Assembly (NCBI RefSeq): GCF_003612055.1
Contig: NZ_RAWB01000026.1
Location: 1-36,160, forward strand
DNA from: Corallococcus llansteffanensis
GTDB lineage: Bacteria; Myxococcota; Myxococcia; Myxococcales; Myxococcaceae
Length of the DNA: 36,160 nt
Direction: 5' to 3'
This document shows positions 23,900 to 34,098 of this stretch, in pieces; positions within the stretch are counted from its first letter, which is position 1; each line of letters begins with the position of its first letter. The translations under genes were made by a program, and so were the position numbers. The notes under the pieces were generated by a model, which searched no databases, had not been told where the DNA came from, and saw nothing but the letters and a program-made list of their open reading frames with translations.

Positions 23900-26119
23900 A
23901 TGAGAAAGCTGCTCGTGCCCGCCCTGCTGTCGCTCGCGGCCTGCGCTTCCACGAAGGAAGCCACGCGCGAAGAGGTCCCCGCATCCGCGTCTTCGGATGC
24001 ACGGCAGGCGGTGGGGGCGGGCGCACAGGCCCAGGAGGGCACCTCACGCATGGCTTACCCGGCGACCCGCGCGGACGCGGTGGTGGACACGCTGCACGGA
24101 CAGCAGGTGGCGGACCCGTACCGCTGGCTGGAGGACGAGAAGTCCCCCGAAGTGCAAGCCTGGATGAAGGCCCAGGACGCGCTGGCCCGCGACGCCATCG
24201 ACAAGATGCCGGGCCGGGACGCGCTGGCGAAGCGCTTCAAGGACCTGTTCTACGTGGACTCCGTCTCCGCCCCCGCGCGGCGGGGCCAGCGCTACTTCTT
24301 CATGCGCACCCACAAGGACAAGGAGAAGGCCATCGTCTACTGGCGCGACGGCGAGTCGGGCCCGGAGAAGGTGCTGTTGGATCCCAACGGCTGGAGCAAG
24401 GACGGCACCGTGTCGCTGGGCACGTGGGCGCCCTCGTGGGACGGCATGCGCGTGGCCTTCGCGCAGAAGCCCAACGCCGCGGACGAGGCCGTGCTCCACG
24501 TGATGGACGTGGCCTCCGGCGAGTGGTCCAAGGTGGACGTGATTGAGGGCGCCAAGTACGCCCAGCCGCACTGGACGCCGGACGGCAAGGGCTTCTACTA
24601 CGAGTGGCTGCCCACGGACCCCTCCATCCCGGTGGACGCGCGGCCGGGCTACACCACGCTCAAGTTCCACGTGCTGGGGCAGGACCCGAAGAATGACGTC
24701 GTGGTGCACGAGCGCACCGGCGACCCGACGACGTTCCTCCAGGGCGAGCTGTCCCGGGACGGCAAGTACCTCTTCGTCTCCATCCTGCGCGGCTGGAGCG
24801 AGAACGACGTCTACTGGAAGCACCCGGGGGAAAAGGACTGGCGCCTGCTCGTGAAGGGCAAGGGGGCCAAGTACAACGTCTTCTCCTGGAAGGACCGTTT
24901 CTACGTCGTCACCGACGAGGGCGCCCCGCGCCAGCGCATCTTCGGCGTGGACCCGAAGAAGCCCGAGCGCGCGAACTGGAAGGAGCTGGTGCCGGAGGAC
25001 CCGAAGGCGTCCCTGGAGGGCGTCTCGCTGGTGGGCGGCCACCTGGCGCTGGAGTACCTGAAGGACGCGACGACGGAGCTGCGGATCGCCACGCTGGAGG
25101 GCAAGCCCGTGCGCACGGTGAAGCTGCCGGGCGTGGGCGCCGCCTCCAACCTGGCGGGCCTGGAGGACCAGGACGACGCCTACTTCGCCTTCAGCTCCTT
25201 CACCACGCCCCGGCAGGTGTACCGGACGTCGGTGGCGAGCGGGAAGGTGGACCTGTGGGCGAAGGTGGAGGTGCCCATGGACCCGGACGCGTACGCGGTG
25301 GAGCAGGTCTTCTACCCGTCGAAGGACGGCACCCGGGTGCCCATGTTCCTCGTCTACAAGAAGGGGCTCAAGAAGGACGGGACGGCGCCCACGCTCCTGT
25401 ACGGGTACGGCGGCTTCTTCGTCAGCATGCAGCCCTCCTTCCGCGCGAGCATCCTGCCGTGGCTGGACGCGGGCGGCATCTACGCGGTGGCCAACCTGCG
25501 CGGCGGCGGCGAGTACGGCACCGCGTGGCATGACGCGGGCAAGGGCGCGAACAAGCAGAACGTGTTCGACGACTTCGCCGCGGCGGCCGAGTTCCTTTCG
25601 AAGGAGAAGTACACGCAGCCGAAGAAGCTGGCCATCCACGGCGGCAGCAATGGCGGCCTGCTGGTGGGCGCGGCGATGACGCAGCGGCCGGAGCTGTTCG
25701 GCGCGGTGGTGTGCGGGGTGCCGCTCCTGGACATGGTGCGCTACCACCTGTTCGGCAGCGGCCGGACGTGGGTGCCGGAGTACGGGTCCGCGGAGGACGC
25801 GGCGCAGTTCAAGACGCTGTACGCCTACTCGCCCTACCACCATGTGCGCCAGGACGTGACGTACCCGGCGCTCCTGATGATGGCGTCGGACCACGACGAC
25901 CGCGTGGACCCCATGCACGCGCGCAAGTTCGTGGCCGCGGTGCAGAACGCGAAGGGCAATCAGGCAGCCACGTTGCTACGGATTGAGGCGAACGCGGGCC
26001 ACGGAGGGGCGGACCAGGTGGCGAAGGCCATCGAGTCCAGCGCGGACATGTACGCCTTTCTCTTCCAGGTCCTGGGCGCAGCCCGCCCGGAGGGCGGGGT
26101 GGCGGCCGAGGGCCGCTGA
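23900..26119 (+). CDS. Prolyl oligopeptidase (S9A), predicted lipoprotein
   Basis: A 739-residue serine peptidase that cleaves after proline in short peptides. The N-terminus [15 protein letters not shown] is a lipoprotein signal with lipobox L12-A-A-C15, then an Ala/Ser/Gln-rich linker to about residue 50. The beta-propeller gate (about 120-450) follows [17 protein letters not shown]. The alpha/beta hydrolase domain has Ser583 in GGSNGG, Asp666 in DHDDRVDP and His701 in NAGHGG, matching Ser554/Asp641/His680 of the porcine enzyme. A characterised M. xanthus prolyl endopeptidase belongs to this family. ATG at 23900 is chosen because it starts the signal. It separates clpX from lon, which are usual neighbours. 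The surface location suggests a role in peptide digestion for this predatory, proteolytic lifestyle; this is inference. Confidence 0.93.
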   Translation: MRKLLVPALLSLAACASTKEATREEVPASASSDARQAVGAGAQAQEGTSRMAYPATRADAVVDTLHGQQVADPYRWLEDEKSPEVQAWMKAQDALARDAIDKMPGRDALAKRFKDLFYVDSVSAPARRGQRYFFMRTHKDKEKAIVYWRDGESGPEKVLLDPNGWSKDGTVSLGTWAPSWDGMRVAFAQKPNAADEAVLHVMDVASGEWSKVDVIEGAKYAQPHWTPDGKGFYYEWLPTDPSIPVDARPGYTTLKFHVLGQDPKNDVVVHERTGDPTTFLQGELSRDGKYLFVSILRGWSENDVYWKHPGEKDWRLLVKGKGAKYNVFSWKDRFYVVTDEGAPRQRIFGVDPKKPERANWKELVPEDPKASLEGVSLVGGHLALEYLKDATTELRIATLEGKPVRTVKLPGVGAASNLAGLEDQDDAYFAFSSFTTPRQVYRTSVASGKVDLWAKVEVPMDPDAYAVEQVFYPSKDGTRVPMFLVYKKGLKKDGTAPTLLYGYGGFFVSMQPSFRASILPWLDAGGIYAVANLRGGGEYGTAWHDAGKGANKQNVFDDFAAAAEFLSKEKYTQPKKLAIHGGSNGGLLVGAAMTQRPELFGAVVCGVPLLDMVRYHLFGSGRTWVPEYGSAEDAAQFKTLYAYSPYHHVRQDVTYPALLMMASDHDDRVDPMHARKFVAAVQNAKGNQAATLLRIEANAGHGGADQVAKAIESSADMYAFLFQVLGAARPEGGVAAEGR

Positions 26120-26272
26120 AACCCCGGGAGGACACTCTCCAACCTCGGGGTGTTCCCTTGATGGCAGGGCCCAGACCCCCAATCTTGTGACGGGAACGGG
26201 GGCTGTGACCGGCGTGTTATAGAGCGGTGTTTCACCCTGCATGCGTGCTCGGCATGTGGGCAACTCTTGAAG

Positions 26273-26293
26273 GGCCTGCCCGGCTGGCAGGCC
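26273..26293 (+). repeat. Perfect hairpin in the lon leader
   Basis: GGCCTGCC (26273-26280) and GGCAGGCC (26286-26293) form a perfect 8-bp stem with a five-base loop, ending 16 bases before the lon ATG and just upstream of the weak purine-rich ribosome-binding region. No T-run follows. It could be an operator or an RNA element controlling lon translation. Confidence 0.55.
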
Positions 26294-26309
26294 AGCGGGT
26301 GGCGGATAC

Positions 26310-28766
<2,457 letters not shown>

Positions 28767-28811
28767 AGCCGGGGCTGAACCCGGGCTGGAGCGGCCCAGG
28801 GCGGTGGTGAC

Positions 28812-28865
28812 GAAGCCAGGATGCCGGCCGACCCTCCCGTCGGCGGCCTCCTGGCTTCTCTTTTT
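28812..28865 (+). terminator. Intrinsic terminator after lon
   Basis: A 10-bp outer stem (28812-28821 with 28849-28858) encloses an inner GCCGAC/GTCGGC stem. It is followed by TCTTTTT. It closes lon and lies directly before the binding-protein gene, ruling out earlier start codons for that gene. Confidence 0.88.
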
Positions 28866-28893
28866 CCGGGCGGGTCGGGGTACAACGCGGGCG

Positions 28894-30600
28894 GTGGCTC
28901 CTCGCGCTCGAATCGGTTGGTACTCCTTGGTGCTGGTGGTGGCCGCGGCCTGCGGGCCGTGCGGCTTCCAGCCCGAGCCGGGCGTGAAGGTGGTGGTGCC
29001 GGCGATGCCCACCACGCTCGACTGGAGCCACTCGGATCCGACGAGCTGGGTGAACTTCCCGGTGATGCTCGCCACGCAGAAGGGGCTCACCTCGCTGGGG
29101 CCGGACCACGCGGTGCGGCCGGGGCTGGCGGAGCGGTGGGAGCGCGAGTCCGACGCCGCGGGCCACGACGTCTACACCTTCCACCTGCGCCCGGACGTGA
29201 ACTGGTCCGACGGCTCCCCCGTCACCGCGCGCGACTTCGTCTTCGGCTGGCACCGGGCGCTCCGGGGCCGCGAGCGCGGGGAGATGGCGGACCTGGAGGG
29301 CGCGGAGGAGGTGCTCGCGCTCCAGGAGCGGGGGGCCCCGGCGGCGGAGGTCCAGGCGGCGCTCGCCCGCGTGGGCGTGGAGGCCCTGGATGCGCGAACG
29401 CTGCGCGTGACGCTGGACCGGCCCCGGAGCTACTTCCTGGCGCGGCTCGCGAACGTGTACCCGTTCTTCCCCGCGCCGTCGGCGGACCTGGAGGGCCAGT
29501 CCGACGAGGCCGTGCGCGACTACTTCGACCGGCCCCGCGACGGCCGCCCGCTGGCGATCGGGCCCTACCGCGTCGAACGCTGGGACCGCGCCGGGGAGCG
29601 CGTGCGCCTGGTCTACAACCCGCGCACCGCGTTCCCTCCGCCGCTGGGGCCCGGGGAGACGCCGGCGCCGGTGTTGACGCTGATGAAGTCGGAAATAGGC
29701 CCGGCGCTGTACGAGCGGGGACGCGTGGACTTCGTCTTCGTGGACAGCGCGGCGGCGCTGCGGGGGATGCGGGCCGCGGACCTGAAGCGTGAGCCCCTCC
29801 TGTCCACGTACTTCCTCGCCTTCAATACCGAGCGCCCGCCGTTGGACCGGCCCGAGGTGCGCCGCGCCCTGGCCCGGGCGCTGGACCGGGACGCGCTGCT
29901 CGCGGGCCTGCTGCCGGCCGCGCGCACGACGAACGTGCTCCTGCCGCCGGAGCTGCCGGCCGCGGCCACGCCCGAGCAGGCCGCGCGCCTGCCGCGCTAC
30001 GAGCCGGAGCGGGCGAAGGCGGAGCTTCAGGGCGTGAAGGGCCTGGACCGGCCGCTGCGGCTGGTGGTGAAGGCGGGGGACTCGTTCGTACCGGAGGAGG
30101 CGCTGGCGGAGCGCATCGCGACGCAGCTGGCCCGGGTGGGCGTGCAGGTGGTGGTGGACTCGCGCTCGGACTTCTCCGCGGAGGTGGCCCGGCGGACGCC
30201 GCAGGGGCCCCGCGCGTATGACCTGCAGCTGCGCCGGCTGGGCGCGGACTACGCGCACCCGAACACGTTCTTCACGCTCTTCGAAAAGCAAGGCAACCAC
30301 CAGACGGGCTGGGAGACGCAAGGCGGAGGCGAGCCGATGCAGCGCTTCGAGCAGCTGCTGGAGGCGGCGGACGGCGAGGCGGATGCGGGACATGCGCGCG
30401 AGCTGTACGCGCGCGCCCAGGAGGTGCTCGTGGGCGAGCAGGCCGTCATCGTGCCGCTGTACCACCCGGACCGGTACTTCCGGGTGCGGGCGCGGCTGCA
30501 CGGCCTGGACGTGGATCCGTTCAACTTCCTCGCGCTGCGCGCATTGCGGCTGGGCCCGGCTGAAGCGCCCGCTGCCCCCGCGGAAGGGCAGGGGCCCTAG
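28894..30600 (+). CDS. Oligopeptide-type ABC transporter substrate-binding lipoprotein
   Basis: A 568-residue family 5 solute-binding protein (OppA/DppA class). The N-terminus [20 protein letters not shown] is a lipoprotein-like signal with Cys20. The mature part has the family features: [15 protein letters not shown] near the start, [36 protein letters not shown] (the class signature region), GPYRVERWD, and [10 protein letters not shown] followed by [19 protein letters not shown]. It should capture peptides or other small solutes outside the inner membrane. The GTG at 28894 is chosen because the longer frame runs into the lon terminator; TACAAC at 28881-28886 may be its -10 box. Two permease genes follow with a three-base gap and a four-base overlap. 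Confidence 0.88.
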   Translation: MAPRARIGWYSLVLVVAAACGPCGFQPEPGVKVVVPAMPTTLDWSHSDPTSWVNFPVMLATQKGLTSLGPDHAVRPGLAERWERESDAAGHDVYTFHLRPDVNWSDGSPVTARDFVFGWHRALRGRERGEMADLEGAEEVLALQERGAPAAEVQAALARVGVEALDARTLRVTLDRPRSYFLARLANVYPFFPAPSADLEGQSDEAVRDYFDRPRDGRPLAIGPYRVERWDRAGERVRLVYNPRTAFPPPLGPGETPAPVLTLMKSEIGPALYERGRVDFVFVDSAAALRGMRAADLKREPLLSTYFLAFNTERPPLDRPEVRRALARALDRDALLAGLLPAARTTNVLLPPELPAAATPEQAARLPRYEPERAKAELQGVKGLDRPLRLVVKAGDSFVPEEALAERIATQLARVGVQVVVDSRSDFSAEVARRTPQGPRAYDLQLRRLGADYAHPNTFFTLFEKQGNHQTGWETQGGGEPMQRFEQLLEAADGEADAGHARELYARAQEVLVGEQAVIVPLYHPDRYFRVRARLHGLDVDPFNFLALRALRLGPAEAPAAPAEGQGP

Positions 30601-30603
30601 CAC

Positions 30604-31488
30604 ATGCGCCTCATCGCGACGCGTCTCGTGCGGCAGCTCGTCCTCGTGCCGGTGGTGGCGGTGGCCTCGTACTTCCTCATGGCCGCGCTGCCGCTCACCA
30701 CGGAGAGCGACACCAAGCGGCAGGTGTCCCCGGAGCTGGCCGCGTCGTACCAGCGCGACCTGGGCATCGGGGAGCCGCTGGGCTTCCTGCGGCCCTGGCA
30801 GAAGCTCTTCGCCGGAGAGCGGCTGGGCACCAGCGCGCAGGGCATCACCGGCGACGAGCTCCTGCAGAAGCTCTCCGGCAGCGTGGGCGTGGGGCTCGTC
30901 GCGCTGCCGCTCGCGCTCGCGTGGGCGCTGGGCTTCGCGCTCCTGCGCACGCGCTGGCGCCGTGGACGGTGGGCGGTGCTGGGGGACGCGCTTCCGGCCG
31001 TCGCCTTCGGGACGCCCGTGTTCATCCCCGCGCTGCTGCTCGCCCCTTCCGTGGTGGAGCGGGGCCACCTCTTGCCGGAGCTGTGCGCGGCGGTCGTCAT
31101 CTCCATCTGGCCCGGGACCTTCCTGGGCACGCTCGTGGGCGACGCGCTGGAGACGGAGCTGTCGCGCGACTACGTGCGCACCGCGCTCAGCAAGGGGTTG
31201 GATCCGGGCACCGTGCTGCGCCGCCACGTGCTCCCCAACGTGTGGCCGGCGCTCCTGGACGCGGTGACGCCCGTGGCCACCGCGCTGCTCGCGGGCTCGT
31301 TCGCCGCGGAGCGCGTCTTCGGCCTGCCGTACTTCGGTCAGCTCTACGTGCTCGCCGTGCTCAACAAACAGGTGGCCGTCGTCGTCGTGTCCACCACCAC
31401 CTTCGCCACCGTGCTCGTCGTCGTGAGCCTCACGGTGGAAGTGTTGCGCGTGCTCGTGGATCCACGCGCCCGGGAGGTCCGCGCATGA
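30604..31488 (+). CDS. ABC transporter permease, OppB/DppB family
   Basis: A 294-residue integral membrane permease with about six membrane segments: one near the N-terminus (about 12-28), then a periplasmic stretch, and five in the C-terminal half. The cytoplasmic EAA loop that contacts the ATPase is recognisable as DYVRTALSKGLDPGTVLRRHVLPN (about 180-203), and AALLAGSFAAERVFGLPYFG (about 222-242) is typical of DppB. Length is close to the family norm, slightly short. It begins three bases after the binding-protein gene, and its stop overlaps the next start (ATGA), so the three are one operon. Confidence 0.88.
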   Translation: MRLIATRLVRQLVLVPVVAVASYFLMAALPLTTESDTKRQVSPELAASYQRDLGIGEPLGFLRPWQKLFAGERLGTSAQGITGDELLQKLSGSVGVGLVALPLALAWALGFALLRTRWRRGRWAVLGDALPAVAFGTPVFIPALLLAPSVVERGHLLPELCAAVVISIWPGTFLGTLVGDALETELSRDYVRTALSKGLDPGTVLRRHVLPNVWPALLDAVTPVATALLAGSFAAERVFGLPYFGQLYVLAVLNKQVAVVVVSTTTFATVLVVVSLTVEVLRVLVDPRAREVRA

Positions 31489-32297
31489 GCCGTGTTCCCT
31501 TGCGTGCCTGGGTGGGTCTGGGGCTCCTCGTGGGGCTGGGGGCCCTGAGCCTCGTGGCGGGCCGCCTGTTCCCCGAAGTGCTCGCCCAGACGTGCCCCCT
31601 GGGCATGGACCTGAACCGACCCGACCGCAGTGTGTGCGAGCTGGCCTTCGGTGGCCTGTGGGTGTCCCTGGCCGTGGGGCTGGCGGCGGGCGCCATCTCC
31701 ACCGTGCTGGGGCTCGCCGTCGCGGCGCTCGCGCGGCTGTCCGGTGGGGCCACCGAACAGGTGGTGCTGCGCGCGGTGGACGCGGTGTTCGCGCTGCCGG
31801 ACGTGCTCGTGGTGATGGTGCTCCAGCTCGCGGGCCAGTCCCTGACGGACGCGGGCCTGGGCGGGGGCCTGGGGCCCTTCGGGCTGATGGTGACGTCGCT
31901 CGCGCTGGTGGGCTGGGCGGGCCCCGCGCGCATGTTCCGGGACCGCCTGGCCACCCTGGAGGGCCAGGAGTACGTGGCCGCCGCGCGCGCCCTGGGCGGC
32001 GGGGGCGTGCACGTGCTGCGGGTGCACCTGTGGCCCATGCTCCGGCCGTTCGTGCTGGCCGTGTTCCTGAGCCGCCTGCCCAACGCCATCCTCACCGAGT
32101 CCACGGTGAGCTTCTTCGGCATCGCTCGCATGGAGCCCATGTCCCTGGGGCGCTACCTGGGGACGTCCTACGCGGCGCTCATCTACGAGGGGGGCGGGCG
32201 GGTGGTGATTCCCGCCTGGAGCCTGCTCGTCCTGCTCGTGCTTGGCGCCTCGCTTGCCGCCCAGGCACTGGGAGGAGGCTTGCGTCGGCAAGTGTGA
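31485..32297 (+). CDS. ABC transporter permease, OppC/DppC family
   Basis: A 270-residue membrane permease with about six hydrophobic segments. The EAA loop reads EYVAAARALGGGGVHVLRVHLWP (about 164-186), followed by the NAILTESTVSFFGIA segment typical of OppC/DppC. The ATG at 31485 overlaps the OppB-like stop. It should pair with the OppB-like protein to form the translocation channel. No OppD/OppF-type ATPase gene follows: the next gene is a receiver protein. The ATPase must therefore be encoded elsewhere, or the transporter relies on a shared ATPase. Confidence 0.88.
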   Translation: MSRVPLRAWVGLGLLVGLGALSLVAGRLFPEVLAQTCPLGMDLNRPDRSVCELAFGGLWVSLAVGLAAGAISTVLGLAVAALARLSGGATEQVVLRAVDAVFALPDVLVVMVLQLAGQSLTDAGLGGGLGPFGLMVTSLALVGWAGPARMFRDRLATLEGQEYVAAARALGGGGVHVLRVHLWPMLRPFVLAVFLSRLPNAILTESTVSFFGIARMEPMSLGRYLGTSYAALIYEGGGRVVIPAWSLLVLLVLGASLAAQALGGGLRRQV

Positions 32298-32362
32298 GGA
32301 ATGGAGCACATTGGCGCAAAGGTTCCCTTCCAACGGAAACCCTTTGCCCTCTGGTGAACACC

Positions 32363-32812
32363 ATGTCCCTCCCCACGGAAGAAGTCTCCCTCACCCCCGC
32401 CCGTGAAGAGCTGTCGCGTGACGACGGCCTGCGCAAGGAAGCCGTGCGCGGCGCGGTGCTCGTGGTGGAAGACGATGCCGCCCACCGGGAGCTGCTGGTG
32501 GAGATGGTGAGCCAGTGGGGCTACGACGCGATGCCGGTGGGCAGCGCCGAGGAGGCCGAGTTCGCGGTGCGCAACAAGCGCATGGACGCGGCCATCGTGG
32601 ACGTGTTCCTGCCCGGCCGCAGCGGCACCACGCTCATGTCCAAGCTGCGCGAGCGCTTCCCGCAGGCGGTCCTCATCGGCGTGAGCGCGATGAGCGACGC
32701 GGCCACCGCGCGCAAGTGCAAGGGCCTGGGGGCGGACCTCTTCATCGGCAAGCCGCTGGATCCGGAGAAGCTGGCCACGGCCCTGAAGTCCAAGCACCAC
32801 AGCTGGCACTGA
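32363..32812 (+). CDS. Stand-alone response regulator (receiver domain)
   Basis: A 149-residue protein made almost only of a CheY-like receiver domain: acidic pocket E36-D37-D38, phosphoacceptor Asp80 in AAIVDVFLPG, Ser108 in GVSAM and Lys130 in IGKPLD. An N-terminal tail of about 30 residues is Ser/Glu-rich. There is no output domain, so it probably acts by protein-protein contact, as an intermediary in a phosphorelay or motility/developmental pathway. No histidine kinase is adjacent. ATG at 32363 is chosen; a GTG three codons upstream is possible. Expression is unlikely to depend on the ABC operon, since 65 bases intervene. Confidence 0.87.
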   Translation: MSLPTEEVSLTPAREELSRDDGLRKEAVRGAVLVVEDDAAHRELLVEMVSQWGYDAMPVGSAEEAEFAVRNKRMDAAIVDVFLPGRSGTTLMSKLRERFPQAVLIGVSAMSDAATARKCKGLGADLFIGKPLDPEKLATALKSKHHSWH

Positions 32813-32870
32813 GAAGGCGAGGGAGCGGGTTCCGGTTGCACGCCCCCGCCGGACGGTCGATGCTCCCTGT

Positions 32871-33416
32871 GTGAAGAACCTCGCTTCTGGCTTCCTGCTG
32901 GCCATGCCCCAGCTTGGAGACCCGAACTTCTACCGGTCGGTCATCTTGATGATCGAACACGGGGAGACGGGCTCCATGGGGCTCGTCGTGAACCGGGGAG
33001 CGCCCCTGACGCTGGGTGAGCTGGCGCGCGGTCAGTCGATGGAGATTTCCACCGACCGCGTGTCGCAACCCGTGTACGTGGGCGGCCCGGTGGAGCCCCA
33101 GCGGGGCTTCGTCCTGCACGACGACGACTCGGTGTCGGAGAAGCACGCCGTGCTTCCCGGCCTGTACCTGAGCGTCACCCTGGACGCGTTGGGCCCCCTT
33201 CTTCAGCGAAACAGTCCGCGCGTGCGCTTCTGCCTGGGGTATGCGGGCTGGGGTCCGCGGCAGCTGGAGAGTGAAATCGCCGCGGGCTCGTGGCTCTACG
33301 CCGACGCGACCGCGGAAGCGGTGCTGGGGCAGGAGCCGTCGAAGCTGTGGGATGCCACCCTGCGCGGCCTGGGCGTGGACCCGGCCATGCTGGTGATGGG
33401 AAAGGGAATGAACTGA
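32871..33416 (+). CDS. YqgE/AlgH family protein
   Basis: A 181-residue cytoplasmic protein of the YqgE/AlgH (UPF0301/DUF179) family. The N-terminus SGFLLAMPQLGDPNFYRSVILMIEH with NRGAPLTL and YVGGPVEPQRGFVLH is highly characteristic, as is the central RFCLGYAGWGPRQLESEIAAGSWL. The biochemical role is unresolved. The GTG start at 32871 fits the family N-terminus. It overlaps the bolA start by one base (TGATG), and a CGFS glutaredoxin gene follows, so the three form one operon. Confidence 0.93.
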   Translation: MKNLASGFLLAMPQLGDPNFYRSVILMIEHGETGSMGLVVNRGAPLTLGELARGQSMEISTDRVSQPVYVGGPVEPQRGFVLHDDDSVSEKHAVLPGLYLSVTLDALGPLLQRNSPRVRFCLGYAGWGPRQLESEIAAGSWLYADATAEAVLGQEPSKLWDATLRGLGVDPAMLVMGKGMN

Positions 33417-33673
33417 TGCTCGACGCCGAGACGCTTCGCCGTTACCTCCTGGAGGCCCTGCCGGGTTCCGAGGTGGAGTTGAACGACACGACCGGGACGG
33501 GGGACCACTTCGAAGCGCGCGTGGTCAGCCCCGCGTTCGTGGGCAAGACGATGGTGGAGCAGCACCAACTCGTCTACGCGCCGCTGCAGGCGTGGTTGAA
33601 GTCCGGCGAGCTGCATGCGCTCGCGCTCAAGACCTATTCGCCCGAGCAGTGGAAGAAGCTCGGGCCTCGCTAA
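33416..33673 (+). CDS. BolA family protein
   Basis: An 85-residue BolA-like protein, a small KH-like fold that partners with monothiol glutaredoxins to hold a [2Fe-2S] cluster or act as an iron-responsive regulator. The signature region FEARVVSPAFVGKTMVEQHQLVYAPLQAWL, with the conserved His in EQHQ, is intact and the length is normal for the BolA/YrbA class. It overlaps the YqgE stop by one base and is followed after 16 bases by its expected partner, the CGFS glutaredoxin. The many YrbA/IbaG-like and BolA subtypes cannot be told apart here with certainty. Confidence 0.93.
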   Translation: MLDAETLRRYLLEALPGSEVELNDTTGTGDHFEARVVSPAFVGKTMVEQHQLVYAPLQAWLKSGELHALALKTYSPEQWKKLGPR

Positions 33674-33689
33674 GAAGGAACCCGTATCC

Positions 33690-34007
33690 ATGAACGAGAC
33701 TCTCAAGGCCCAGTTCGATGACGTGGTGAAGTCGCACCCCATCGTCCTCTTCATGAAGGGCAATGCCCTGTTCCCCCAGTGCGGCTTCTCCGCGCGGGCG
33801 CTGCAGATCCTCCAGCCCCTGGGGCCGGTGCACACGGTGGATGTGCTGGCGGACCCTGACGTGCGCCAGGGCATCAAGGACTACTCCAACTGGCCCACGA
33901 TTCCGCAGGTGTACATCCACGGGAAGTTCGTGGGCGGCTCCGACATCCTGATGGAGCTGGCGGAGCGCGGCGAGCTGCAGGACCTGGTCGCCGCCGGTAG
34001 CAAGTAG
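33690..34007 (+). CDS. grxD: Monothiol glutaredoxin (Grx4/GrxD-type)
   Basis: A 105-residue class II monothiol glutaredoxin of the GrxD type, which binds and transfers [2Fe-2S] clusters rather than reducing disulfides. The active-site CGFS lies in FPQCGFSARAL (about 29-39), preceded by PIVLFMKGN with its glutathione-site Lys, and followed by the WPTIPQVYIHGKFVGGSDIL segment holding the cis-Pro and glutathione-binding residues. AAGGAA lies about nine bases before the ATG. It follows bolA directly, the classical partner pairing. The 3' end is followed by about 90 bases before the next gene. Confidence 0.95.
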   Translation: MNETLKAQFDDVVKSHPIVLFMKGNALFPQCGFSARALQILQPLGPVHTVDVLADPDVRQGIKDYSNWPTIPQVYIHGKFVGGSDILMELAERGELQDLVAAGSK

Positions 34008-34062
34008 GCTTCCGAGCGGGGGGCTGGGAGGCCCGGGGGAGACCCGGGCCTCGTCCCCTGCG

Positions 34063-34068
34063 TAGAAT
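34063..34068 (+). promoter_or_regulatory. Candidate -10 element (TAGAAT)
   Basis: TAGAAT (five of six consensus bases) lies 30 bases before the TTG start of the multi-pass membrane protein. No good -35 hexamer is seen. Confidence 0.4.
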
Positions 34069-34098
34069 GGCGGCGGTCGCCAGAGGGGTTCCGCCGCC

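Noticed and set aside
26119-26160. Terminator after the prolyl oligopeptidase gene
   Set aside because: Only an interrupted stem with a bulge can be drawn (ACCCCG with CGGGGT) and no clean T-run follows.
28804-28893. A longer N-terminus of the binding protein starting at 28804
   Set aside because: That region forms the lon terminator hairpin and T-run, and the signal peptide begins only at the GTG at 28894.
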